Of a stretch of DNA of 64,000 nt, positions 12,636 through 26,000 are shown in pieces. A program made the translations under genes and the position numbers. The notes below the pieces were generated by a model. The model did not search any database. It saw nothing but the letters and a program-made list of their open reading frames with translations, and was not told the origin of the DNA. Every line of letters starts with the position of its first letter. The first letter of the stretch is position 1. The DNA is taken from contig CM049319.1 in NCBI GenBank assembly GCA_026874595.1, positions 52,958,917-53,022,916 on the forward strand, written 5' to 3'. The DNA comes from Sipunculus nudus. Taxonomy: Eukaryota; Annelida; Sipuncula; Golfingiida; Sipunculidae.

Positions 12636-15600
12636 TATAGGGGGGAATTGTATTCTAACAAATTTAATTTTTTATTGATTACACATGTTACTTGAGGCAT
12701 CTTCAAAAATAATACAGTTGTATTCAGCAGTTTTTGATGATGAAAGTGCTGCATCTGTCTTCTCAGAGGCAACACAAATTGGAGATGTACAGAATACCAG
12801 GATGCCATTATCTCTGTGATTACAGCAGAATTGAACAGGAGAGTCTCAACAGAAAGACCTCAGTTGCAGATTCAAATAGGGAAGGGGAGATTAGAACTCC
12901 TCCCTCTCTCGCTGTATGAGAAATTACCATTTTACAGTGCTTTTCCCAAATGTTCCAGGCTAAACTCCCCCACTTCTGAGACATATGGACCTGTTTAAGG
13001 GCATTGGTCCCCAGGTGTAACAGTAAGCCACTCCCTTCCAAAATTAGGAAATCATTTTTTAGTCTGCAGAGAAACATTTTTCAATAATATTCAAGATACA
13101 TATTTTTACTTGTTAGAAATGGCAAAGATGATCCTCAGGCATGAATTGTTGAATATTTATCCTCCATTTATGTGCTGCCATCTTATATGTTTGTATAGAA
13201 AGGCAAATATTTCTTGTAATAAATACTTATAAATAAAAAAGTCTTGAAACCACTTGTTCTTTACAATTGACAACATAAAAGTTTTGGATTTCATTTCAGG
13301 GTCTTTTCAAAGTTCATCCTTAAAGACAAATATTTTTCAGACCTTTCCATACACACTTTCAGTATTTAACTTGTCATTTATCATACCATTTACAGGCAGA
13401 AGATTGGTTTACAAAATTACAAGTCATTTTTCAAAGCATGCCTAACATACCCAGCTGCTAGAATCTAATGCAAGGTCTTTTTAACAAATGTTTCAGATTT
13501 GCTAGATTTCAGATTTTTGGGGTCCCAAGTGGGGTTCCACTGTATACACTTGTAGTAGGTGAATCCCATCTTTATTCAGCCTGTGATAAAAAAAAGTGCT
13601 AAATTTACTCTTTTTTCACTTTATTTCAAAGAAATCTTCTCTTTTTTTCAGAGAACTTGCTCTTATTTTGGTTATTCACCTTTGTCAGGCCTGTTAAAAG
13701 GGTGAATAACTTTGGGGGATATTTTTTCCAGGATCCAATATCTAGGTTTTTATGGTATTAAATTTGTAATTTTAACAAGTGTTTATTGTTTAACAAATAC
13801 CTGGCCTGAATATTCATAGTAAAGTAGCACTTGCCCAGAGCAAAAAAAAAAAAAAAAAAAAATTCACCTAATTATAGGAAAATTAGTAAATTTAATTTAA
13901 TTTTAAATTAACAAACTTAGGATTCATGAATTCGGCAGTTGTTGGATCATTAAAATAAGTAAACAATAGGAGTCCTTTCACAAAGTAAAGTATTTTGTAT
14001 AATTCATAAAGGTCATTCTGATTTAAATCAGCTTATTATAAGTTAATATACATATTACCTCAGCAATATGTTTAAAGGACTTTAAAATCGATTTCAAAAT
14101 AGCATGTACTTGTTGAATGCTTACCATAATTCTGAATATACGTTGGCACCACTTGCATATCATGCAACAGTATGATCAGTCACTAGTGGAGGGCATTTTG
14201 GGAGTAGAAACCATTACTTGTGGATTCATTTTTGGTAAACCCGCTCCCCACTTTTCAGCCTTGACCCTCCCCTTTCTAGAATAAAGAATTTTTTCAGATT
14301 ATCTCATAAGTCTCATTGGGTTGGACCCCACTTTTTCAAAACCCTACCCTTTTCATGTACAGATAACTCTAGTGATATTAGTTATAATCCTGACTTCTGA
14401 TTGATGAACTTACTATGACACTTTTTTACAGTTCTCATGAACACCAGCCAAGCAAAACATAAAAAATTACATTTTGGTGGGTTTTTTTCACTTTATTTGC
14501 AACTTCAAGCAACAACTTTACAAAATGTGCCATGATTCTAAATAAATGATATACTGGTACTGTTACCATGATGCAATAGAAATCAACTTGTTAAATCACA
14601 CATACAATATTAAAATTCTCGATATCAGTTTAAAAAACAGTAAACTACTCTAACTTTACACATTACACACATTCTCATACGAGGGGCCTGACACTAGAAA
14701 CACAAGCATAAACCTGACTTTTAATGCCACTATAATAGTTATATCACATATGGTTTGAAACCTAATCCACTTGTAACGAAAGGCACTTAGCAGAGCATGT
14801 GCCAATAGAGCACATACTTCTGCCAAGATCAAGGAATGTTTATTTGATAGTAAAATAAACAGACCCACATGTGTGTAAACAGCCAGGCAGGTAACTAATT
14901 TTCGATTTCTCTAGACCACGTGTGATCCACTATGTCTGTATATTGGTTTCTATGTCAGTCTACAAGGCCATTTTGAAAAAAAATATTTTATATGTTTGTA
15001 CATCTGACTTTAAATTGACTTGAACTGAATAGTCCATGGTACTGACACCTGGTGGGAGAATGTCAAACAACAAATCAAAACATCGGAGATGCGATGTTGA
15101 CTTTGGGATTTACTAAGCAAAAATTCAACTGCTGTGAGGACAAGATGACATGAACATCCCATACCTAACTTTTTCATACTTTACTGCAAAAGCTAAAACA
15201 GCCCTGTCAGAACCCCTCAGACTGTCACCTATACTTTCCACATTGTTGAAGAAGCCGGCTGGGCCTTAAACTTTATTCAAGTAAGCTGTGTCACTTGAAC
15301 CTCATCTACAGCAGCTGAACTTAATAAATTTTGGTAATAAAATTTGGTGGAGGTATGCGCTCATTGAGTGCCTCTTTGTATCAAATGCTATAGGTCCACT
15401 CAGACTGATAATTAAATACAGCTGATTGGACCCACTTTGATATTCTTTCACTTTGATAATGACCTAATGGTGATCAAGACTGTGTCTCGTCAGCAGCAAC
15501 CCTGTTTGGCCAGCTCCTTTCAAACAGCAGCCTTGCCACAGTAGATATGTGAGTCTATGATAAGTCAGGTGTAATAGTTGTGCTAATATACACACTTATG

Positions 15601-16064
15601 TAGATCTCACAATAGCACTTGTCCATTACAGATGATTATTGTGTGACAATAGCGTATTTCACATATATTATTTCCTATCTTCTGGCTTTTTTCCATAACA
15701 TTTTCATTCATTACCTGTTAAATAAAGGAACTCCATTTCACCATCTTTGGAAATACCCCACAGACATCCCTTCATCTATTAAGGTCTTCAGTACACCTAA
15801 AGTCCAGTCGATGTTCTTAAAAGCCTACCTCATTTGAACTACACACTTATAAGCTAACGACAAGTAACACAGACAAAGCTTGAATAATATTCAGTATTCA
15901 AAAACTACACCTGAGCTACTAGAGTGAACTTGATGTAAATATCAAGGTCACCGTTTTGGAAAGAGTCGGGGCTAAAAATGTTAGTTCTTACCCTTCTCCT
16001 GTGAATTGAATCTCTGGAATTACGGAAATGCTGCCTCCAGCGTTATGTTTATAAAGATAATTGG
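12636..16064. other. Intergenic stretch between convergent genes
   Basis: Mostly AT-rich sequence. It contains a fragment of the CAGTGGAACCCC MITE end (13529-13546), a small hairpin (13671-13710), a run of 20-odd A near 13840, and a remnant of a pyrimidine-rich dispersed repeat at about 14230-14350 (landmarks GACCCTCCCCTTT and GGACCCCAC). No coding exon is supported. Confidence 0.5.
13671..13710. repeat. Small inverted repeat
   Basis: GTTATTCACC at 13671-13680 is matched by GGTGAATAAC at 13701-13710, with a further near-match of T and A inside the loop. Confidence 0.6.
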
Positions 16065-16070
16065 TTTATT
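16065..16070 (-). promoter_or_regulatory. Candidate poly(A) signal of the tetraspanin gene
   Basis: The - strand reads AATAAA here, about 0.9 kb after the tetraspanin stop. A second candidate lies near 14487. The choice is a guess. Confidence 0.25.
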
Positions 16071-16968
16071 GTAACAGAGAATGAAGCATAAAATTGGAAA
16101 AGAACATGATATATTAATCTATACTGCCATTAACATCATCTGCTACTTACATATGTTCATGACATGTCATGTTAAAGTGTTTTGGTATTTGTACATGTCA
16201 TGTGATCACATATACCATGTGATCAAATTCCATGTGACCAAAAGTCATGTGATCATGTTGATTTAAGCTACTGTTACTGGTAATAATACAAGCACTGCAT
16301 GTACCACAGGGTTTGCATAATCCCTACTCCCTGTACATGTCACTGGGCATAGCAAAATCCAAACACTACTATCATTACTCCTGTATTAAATATAAATCTA
16401 AACATGCAGTATAAAATATTTGTCTTTATAAACAATGATTCATATATCTGAAGAAATGCAAATATTTAGAATTCTTTCAAAATGTTCAGGTTATTATTTT
16501 TATAAATGAACTACTTGGTATGTGCATACCCCTAATTTTATGAAAATAATAATTAAAATAGAATTATTATCATTAAGATTTACAATTTTTATACAAAAGA
16601 TTCTACACAACAGGCAAAAAGCAGTATAATTGAATATAAGCATCAGTCACTAACACAGACATGACCACACACGTGCATCCCATTTCTAAGGCAGAAAAAC
16701 AGGCTAAGAGCCTCCCTCTATTTAACTTCCCATGTTTTCGTGATTTTAAGATCAGTCAAATGCTCTAAATATATGATTCACTCAATCTGTAAAGTTTAAA
16801 TATCACTTATATACTGTTTGTCATAGTTCAGCTGTACTCTCTTCTGATAACAATTTTGTGGAAACAGTATATGTGATGTAAGGTCTTGATCTGGGCATTT
16901 TACACTGTGATGACATGATGATGTTATTTATGAGACATTCTATTCTGGGAAGGCACAGAGAGGAGTTG

Positions 16969-17046
16969 TTATGCAGTCTGGTACTTGTTAAGTTCTTCTT
17001 TCTTAAGGGATTGCCTCATGCAGCAGGCCAGAACGAAGCCGAGGAT
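16969..17046 (-). CDS. Tetraspanin last exon: end of TM4 and cytoplasmic tail
   Basis: After acceptor TTTCTTTCAG the exon reads ILGFVLACCMRQSLKKEE and ends KYQTA plus TAA. The two cysteines at the membrane edge are the usual palmitoylation position in this family. The tail has no clear YxxPhi sorting motif. Confidence 0.92.
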   Translation of the reverse strand: MLGFVLACCMRQSLKKEELNKYQTA

Positions 17047-20000
17047 CTGAAAGAAAACAAAATTAACTTTACTATATTATTATATTATTATCTATCATGC
17101 AAAATAAAAATTACTGTGAACCCTTGTATATGAGAACATCTTATATATAAGCCAAGGCTAATTCTTAGCTTCAAATCAGGGCCTAAAACTTATACGGAAA
17201 AACACAGACTACAAAATGTTAAATAGAATGAGGTTGTTTTTGCATTCCCTCCCTATGTCAGTGATACTTCAAAAGTTATGGGGTTCACAAAAAAAATTCC
17301 AGAGGGGAGACATAGTTAGGATCATGCCTAGGCAGTTGTCTTATAGGAATCAGTCTATAATTTACTTGTCTGTCTGTCGCTGCGTCTATCACACTCTTTA
17401 ACCTGACATCCAAAGCTCCTTGCCAGCCATTGTGTGAATATTTTACTGAAGACAGATACCCTTGAGAGGATGTAGGCTATCTTATTCTAAACATGTTGGA
17501 AATACACTGTGGCCACCAGCCGGTGATCTTGCAATTCCTATCAAGTGCATTAATCTTAAGAATCTTTATGATGAAATTTTATCACGGACTTTCAATCATG
17601 AGAGGATTGAACATATAACATCACCAAGGAAAAGTTTATTACTCAATTTATGATTCTCAAACTTGAAGAATACATCCAAATCTTTTGCTATTTTGTAAAG
17701 TTTGTACTGCAGTAAATAAAGTGGACAATATATAATATTAGTGGTGCACGCTAGATTATGAAGATAATCTTACCTGAGACCCAGCCACTGCAAAGCCCAG
17801 CAGCATCAGCATAAAACTGTGCTTCTTGAACCAGTCATTCAGTGCATAGTAGCAGCCCTGAAAAACAATACATAACAAAGAATGTTACAAGACTAGATGT
17901 GTCGGAACGACACGAATGCCCCCGCCTTGGGCAAATTAGAAACATTTGTAAAATTTTGAAATTTTTTTCAAGTTCAGGAGGTGTTGTATGGTCAAAAGTA
18001 GGTCAACAAGGGCAAAATGCAAACTCGATCTGTAACGGGTCATTATCAAGCAACACACCAAAAATCATGCCAGTATATGCAGGCATTGTGAAAAAAAGTC
18101 CATACATGTGCATTTTCCATAAAAATTTCTGTCTTTCATGAAATTTTCTATGTTTAGGAGCCGTAAAACAATCAAAAGTAGGTCAACCGGGATGAAACGC
18201 GAACTCGATCTGTAACTGTCATTATCTGCCCACACTTAAAAAATCAGGGTGGTATCTGCAGGCACTGAGGAAAAAAAGTCAGTACATATGCATTTGTTAT
18301 GAAAATTTATATTTTTCATGAAACTTTCTATGTTCAGGAGCAGTCAAATGGTCAAAAGTAGGTCAACTGAGAGAAAACAAGAACTCGATCTGTAACTGGT
18401 CATTATCTGCTTACACACCAAAAATCAGGCCCGTATCTGCAGGCACTGCAAAAAAAGTCCATACATATGCACCTTTTTATGAAATTTTTCTATGTTAGAG
18501 CACCGTCAAACGGTCAAAAATAGGTCAACTGGGACAAAACGTGAACTTGATCTGTAACTGGTCATTATCTGCCCACACACCAAAAATCAGGCCAATATCT
18601 GCAGGTGTACAAGTGTATTTGTCATGAAAATTTATATTTTACATGAAATTTTCTATGTTCAGGAGCCGTAAAACAGTCAAAAGTAGGTCAACCAGAAGGA
18701 AATGCAAACTCAATCTGTAACTGGTCAATATCTGGCCACACACCAAAAATCAGGCCAATATCTGCAGGCATTGCAAAAAAAAGTCTGCACATGTGTATTT
18801 GTCATGATATTTCATATTTTTCATGAAATTTTCTATGTTCAGGAGCCGTAAAACGGTCAAAAGTAGGTCAACCAGGACGAAACGCGAACCCGATCTGTAA
18901 CTGGTCTATATCTGCCCACACACCAAAAATCAGGCCAATATCTGCAGGCATTGCGAAAAAAAGTCTGTACATGTGTATCTTTCATGAATATTTCTATTTT
19001 TCATGAAATTTTCTATGTTTGTACAACGGTCAAAAGTAGGTCAACCGGGACGGAACGCGAACTCGATCTGTAACTGGTCTATATCTGTCCACACACCAAA
19101 AATCAGGCCAATATCTGCAGGCATTGCGAAAAAAAGTCAGTACATGTGTATTTGTCATGAAATTTCATATTTTTCATGAAATTTTCTATGTTTAGGAGCC
19201 GTAAAACGGTCAAAGTAGGTCAACCAGGACGAAACACGAACTCGATCTGTAACTGGTCTATATCTGCTCACACACCAAAAATCAGGCCAATATCTGCAGG
19301 CATTGCGAAAAAAAGTCCGTACATGTGTATCTGTCATGAATATTTCTATTTTTCATGAAATTTTCTAAGTTTAGGAGCTGTAAAACGGTCAAAAGTAGGT
19401 CAACCGGGACAAAACGCGAACTCGATCTGTAACTGGTCTCTATCTGCCCACACACCAAAAATTAGGCCAATATCTGCAGGCATTGCGAAAAATGTCCGTA
19501 CAACTGTTTGATTTCGGAATGACGGAAGGACGGAATGACGGACATGGGTAAAACTATATGCCCCGGCCACTTTGTGGCGGGGGCATAAAACTATATGCCC
19601 CGGCCACTTTGTGGCGGGGGCAGAAAAATCCACAAATCTGCACTTGTATTATATATAAACAAATATTTGCCAAAAGGCCTTCAGCAGTGCCAGCCAGACT
19701 TGATTGCAGAACATCACCACTGTCAGGGTCCCCATCAGATTCCAAGCCAAGGCTTGTAGACATACACAACGGCTGAAGCAGTCAGAAACTCTATACTGCC
19801 AGGTTAATTTTTATATATTTTTTTAAGTTTTATATTTTTAAAATCTCAATATAACCTCCACAAAGTATCAGAATGGTGATGGGAAAATTTTCTTCAATTT
19901 TGATGTGAGTCAAACCTTAAAATTTTGAGAAAGTACTAAGAAATCATTAATGAATTGAAATTCTATATTTGTGGGAGATAATAAAATATCCAATAAAATG

Positions 20001-23000
20001 TTATTTTAACTTTCAATGTTTTGCCTTTTGATGTCACATGAATAGACAATGTCCATGAGATGTCATTGAGGCCACTGAATAAACAACTATAAATGCTCTA
20101 TAAATATTGTATAATATATTCATGAAGGTTTCATTTTCACAACAAATTTTCCTATTGTAAATATTGCTTAATTTAAACCCTCACAAACATACAACCAACC
20201 CTAGTTTTTACCTCAGCACCCTGGATCACTATTCATACAAGGATCCTGATCAAACACTGAGTGTGCAAAGTAAGCACAGGAAACCTATACTTCCAAGCTA
20301 ACTTAATGTTTACATCACAGGTCAGCTATGTTTGCTTGATCAGAGGTGGCCCAAAAAAGCTAGGCTAGGGACACCTGTGCATGTTGGTAGCAATACATGT
20401 ATACACTTTTCAGAGATGAACATTTTGCATTTCAGCTGTTTACAAGTGAATGATGATGGTCACTATAAATGTTACAGAATGACGATGGCGAAGAATCCTT
20501 CAAACAAAAGTATATTACATCACCTCAAAAATTAATGAATTTGTCCTTGGGTATAATGATTCACCTTAACGACATTTCACCAAAATATGTTAATAACTTT
20601 TTGAGCAAAGCAGTTAAAACTTAATAAGGCAAGCGAACCAACAGTGACAAAAACATGAGTGACCTGTGACCCCATCTCTTTCATAATGATCATTAAATGC
20701 TATTATTATTCTATTAATTTTGTATACATCTACAACGGGGACCTGCAAGTACAACCATGCAAATCCAATCAAATAGATTATTATGCTGCATTTTTAGCCA
20801 ATCCACCCTTAAATATTTTGTTGGTATTGTAAGTTGTAATTAAAATTGATTTTTCTCATCACTGACTTTTAATTCATCAACCCCTCCACTCCATCAAACA
20901 GGATTCCTATAAATATAATCCCCGCAGGTTTCCTTTATAATCACCATGTAACTGTTTGCTATTATTCTCTTCATTTACAATACTACCACGAGATATCACC
21001 ATTGGTATTATTCTTGATTTTCAAATCTACCACCAGATGGCACTATTGGTATTATTCTTTGAATTTCATGACTACCACCAAACTATACTAACCTTTGTGT
21101 ACAGCTGATCACTTTTCCATGTTTCAATTGCTGCATCCGCCTGGCATTGTTGGTTGTTCTCTGGTTCAGGATTCCTGTAATCTTCATTTTTCAGTTGACA
21201 GCAAGTCAATGGCACATGCATTGCTACACCTTCCACAGACAACTGAAAAGGAATACTATATTAAATTATTTAGGTCTTTAACCATTCATCAATCCAGTGA
21301 TCCATCATGATACAAAATCAAATATGGTATATCCTTTATATTAGATGTCCCTGTATTGACATTTGGATGATATTTGTACATCCCACCCATATCTGACAGT
21401 ATTTATTCATCTGACATTTAATAATGGTGTCTCATTAACATGCAAGATATCTGAGGTGAAAGGTCATTAGTAAAAAAGTGACCCATGGCTGATGATGCTC
21501 AGCTGACTGGCATGCTGACAACATAAAGCCTATATATGGTCCACACCATTGAGTTCACACATCTTAAAATACTGATCATTTCCTATTATATATAATGTGG
21601 AAGTGGTTTAGTTAGCAGGGTTTAATTTTTGCTCTTTTAACAGGAGCTTGATATGGGATAAAATAAGAACACACATTATTTAGATGATATCATTCCCTTC
21701 TTTGAAGACTGCAGAGTTCTTGCCTGACACACAGTCATGTGGGTCTGGTAATACCTCCATGCTACCCGAGGCTTCTTCAACCAGGATGTCAGAGCAGTCA
21801 TGTTGCTTTTCATACAATTTCATTGTAGGGGATATCTCAGCTGAAATCCCTTCCAACTTACAGTGATTTGTAGAAACCTCTGTGAAACAAGTGGCCTTTA
21901 AAGACCTTAAGAACCCCAAACCCCTTCCAGTTATGGCTTTGAAGTACAGTGAATTATTGTCTGCTTTGCTTGTTGTTGACACACAGAAGGCAACTTCCAG
22001 TTCATAAAATTCACAGTTGTTGATTTTTTTACTTAGATGTCAAACAATTCAGTTGGGTGCTGTATATGATTATGATTAATAACATATTGTTTACACCTTG
22101 CGGTCATGGTACTCAGTAGCCCTTAGCAAGTTTGTGCTACCAATCTGTCTTAAATGTAATTTTTTAAATATTTATAATTTGATACAAAATGAATTACCTA
22201 TGCATATTGATTTGCGTAAAAATTTAAACTGCACAAATGCTGTAAAATGGAGGAAGCGCGGAAATTCAGACACCCTAATTTAACCTATTCCACAGTATTG
22301 GTCTGTGAGGTCAACCAATCTTTTCTTATGAACCATCATGAAATTACAATACGCGATGCCGGAGATCCTCGATCTCTTGTGCTGGAGGCAAAATGTCACC
22401 CTGTTTGCTCTCAATCGCCGGCAGGTGCGCCCCTATCGTGAGAGTTACTGGGGGCAAAAACAAAGATGGCCGTCAATGTCTAAACCCTCTGCCTGCTGGG
22501 CAAGCCAAATAATAGTTCTACTATCTGAACCCCCTTAGCAGTGAGAAATTCTCTCAGTTGCTGAATGGTCTTAATGCTTAAATCTGTTGCACAATGTAGT
22601 GACAATTGGTTCGCACCAATAAAACTGTTGTAAATGTTTGTTTTTGCCCACAAGTCTGCTGGTGCAGCAGCACTTACGCGCCTCCACTACAGAAGATCAG
22701 GGATCTCTGGCGTCGCGTATTAATTCTCACCACTCGTTACCACTGCTTTGAACTACAAGATTCTCTGGGTTTGACCACCAGGGTGGCCACAGAGCAAAGG
22801 AGGGTAATCCCACCAATGAGAGAGTGGTTCTGGCGCTGGGCCAAGAATGAAACTAACAAGAGCTAGTATCCTGGTATAATCAGACTTATGAGAATGGGTG
22901 TTGCATGTTTAAAATTTGGAGCTGGATGCACATTGCAATGCCTGGCATGACTGCAGTGTATAAGGCTGCAATTATAAGGAGCAATTGAGGACTTCTGCTG

Positions 23001-26000
23001 TGCCTCTATACAGACCTTCATTATATATTTCCCAAACTAGTGGCATTAAATTAGTACCACAGCCTCAGAGATCTGAGTTTTCTTAGGCAAAAAACAATGT
23101 TGGCAGTGTTTGCAAGTAAGTTCAATTTGACTGGTGACTTTCAATCAGTTAAGTACCCTTTAGCCACGTTAAAAAAGTTACTATGTTAGAGCATATATTA
23201 TAAGAAAAATACCCACAGAAATGCCAATTTATAGCATGTATTTTAAAAACCTTTCCACACCATGGGAGGGAGATTAACCCTCCCCTTAGTGGAGGTTTTC
23301 ACCCCCTTGTTATCCTTCATTCTGACAAAGTATTTACTGCACCCCCTCAGATTTTGCTCAGGCCACAGCCCTTTACATACAGTAAAGTTGCCCAAGTTTA
23401 AAAAAGTCGCCAACATTTTATACTTTTACCCTGCTTTATTCAGACAATTTGATACTATTTTCTAATAAAATTTATTCTTTCTTCATCAAATTCAGAATGA
23501 CAGCACTTTCAACAAATATGTTAGCAGGTCAAAGTTATAGTTCTCTCTATTGACAGCAGATGGCAGCAGTTAAGCCTGGGTTAGCCGAACTGCTTTGCTT
23601 TATTTCTTTCCTTTTCAAACAGATGCCAGTACTTACACCACGTGTTTGGTTGCCCCAGTGGCTGGTTCTCCATTCAGTGTAGTTTGATGCTGCACAGCAT
23701 TTCAGCTACAAATGATAAAACAAAATTTTTTATATTAGCTGAATCTAAATGTAACATTAATTATGACATAACCATTTCAAAGTTACTTTTTTCTTATACA
23801 TTGCCAGGTAGACCTGACTACTGACAGAACAGCTGACGTTTTTTATGGTAGAGAGATGGATAAGATTGATCAATATTATGGAAATAATGCTAATCATCAT
23901 ATAAGATCTCTACAGCACTGGTAATACAACTAAAATGTTTAAAAGATATAAATAAATGGAATATACAACATTACTGTTATGTATCTCTAAATATAGGAAC
24001 AGTTGAAAAATAGAATGTTAACAACTCTGACTTTAATTAAAACATTCATAATTATCCATGCGTTTCAAATACCCAGATAAATTGTTCCACAGGACAGGGG
24101 CTGCATAGCAAAGTGATCTACCACCAACAGTTTTTGTTTCGGCACTTAATTTCTGTGAAAGTAAGTTGATGGAAAATCGTATCAAATAAAACTGGAATTA
24201 AGCCATGTACATGCAGCTTTATTTACAGAATATAGAAGCAGATCGAGAAGGGGCATCTAAAGGGTCCAGAACCTCCTTTTGCAGCTGCTGCAACCTTTTT
24301 TTAGCTCAGCTGACTGTAAGTCAACTGAGGTATAGGAATGGTGCTTTGTCCATCATCTGTCCTTTAGCAGGGCACAAATCTTAACTGCTGGTCCTAGAAA
24401 CTTCTAAGTAACCACCATGGAAGGTAAATAAAACAAGGGACCTATGGGTCACGACGCTCAGCTGTTATATATGATAAAAAAATATTATTTAGAAATGAGA
24501 CACATGCTGGTTTTGTGTGGTAATTTATATAAGCTGTATTATGAGTTGTTGTTGTTTAGCTTATGTATGATTTTGATAGTACCTTTGGAGACAGGGAAGA
24601 GGATTGATTTCATTTATTTTATTAACAAATGGAGTACTATTGTCACACAGATTTTGACTTGGCCATATAGCTTATAAGCAGAACATATAATATAAGAGTT
24701 TAACTATTTATTAAAAAAAATTACAAATATTGTCCCAAATATAATTTTTATTAAAAATAATAAGAGAATCATATGATTTTTTAAAATGAAATATAACTGA
24801 TATGATTATTAAAATAATATTAAAGAATATATTCATGAATGCACTCATGAAAACATTTTGAAAGTATTTGCACGAGTATTCATATACTTTCATTTTTACC
24901 TGAATTCCTATTCTTTATGCAAGAAATTTTATAATGGAGTACATAATCATATTCGTATTTAAATACAATTACAAAGTATTCGCACCATGTCTGGTATTTA
25001 TTCAGTTTCACCAACCAATGATGTTGAGAATCCAGAATATACAAAATTCACACATTTAAATAATGATCATAAGTACCTGGTTTTATGGCTTTTATTTATA
25101 TTAAAAAATAACTGTAAAAAATTCATTTTGGACTAATTTCACATCAATGTACACACTAGACACAGTAGGAATCTAGATTAATATTATCAACTGCATCTTT
25201 GTCTATCATTAATTTCCTTCATATGATCCCTAATGATTAGTAATGAATAATATGATTTACTTCTTTATCATTAAAATTGAACTGAAAAATGCCATAGGTG
25301 ACTGCATGGTGTTATTTGGAATATGTGACATTCTACCCATCGATACAAGATTCTTATATCATCAGTAACTGCAAGTTAATTTCCTGTTATTATAAACTAA
25401 CAAATTCCTTTTCTATTTTTCTTTAATTTGTTATTAAAAACCAATAAAAATTTATTAATTTATTGTTTATTGTTATGTTGTTGGTTAAAACTACTAGATG
25501 AGTTGGGTTGGACACCTGGATCAACTGTGGCTGGCCATAAGCTGCCTGGATTCCTGTATGCCTCGCCTCAAGCGTGCATAATTTGATGAAAGGTCAACAA
25601 GGTCAACATACAGGTGACTCAAGAGGGGCTGGAGAGAGCCAAAGTCTGACAGGGTCTCATAAAAAACATTAATAAAAGCTACAATTTTTGGCCAATTTCT
25701 TTCAGCTTTCTAAACTAAAAAGCTGAAATCCTTATGTGTGCATGATATGAAAATTATATCAACAGTGCTCACGGGAAACAAACGTGCCATGGTCACAGTT
25801 GGGCAAAATTTAAGGTACTAATTTTATATTTATACTAATAACTTATAAAATTTGAAAAATTCAGAACTAATTTTGGGTATTCAATTGAATCTTGATTAAA
25901 TAATGTTACATCCCTGACAAAAAAATCTCTAGCTTCAGCAATGCCCTTGTTAAGGGAGTAAATATATTTCTTGATTTTTTACAAAGTGCATTATGTTTGG

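Noticed and set aside
22340-22441. IL-17-like cytokine fragment (LVLEAKCHPVC)
   Set aside because: Only a handful of residues fit, the remaining conserved cysteines and W are absent, and the frame ends at once.
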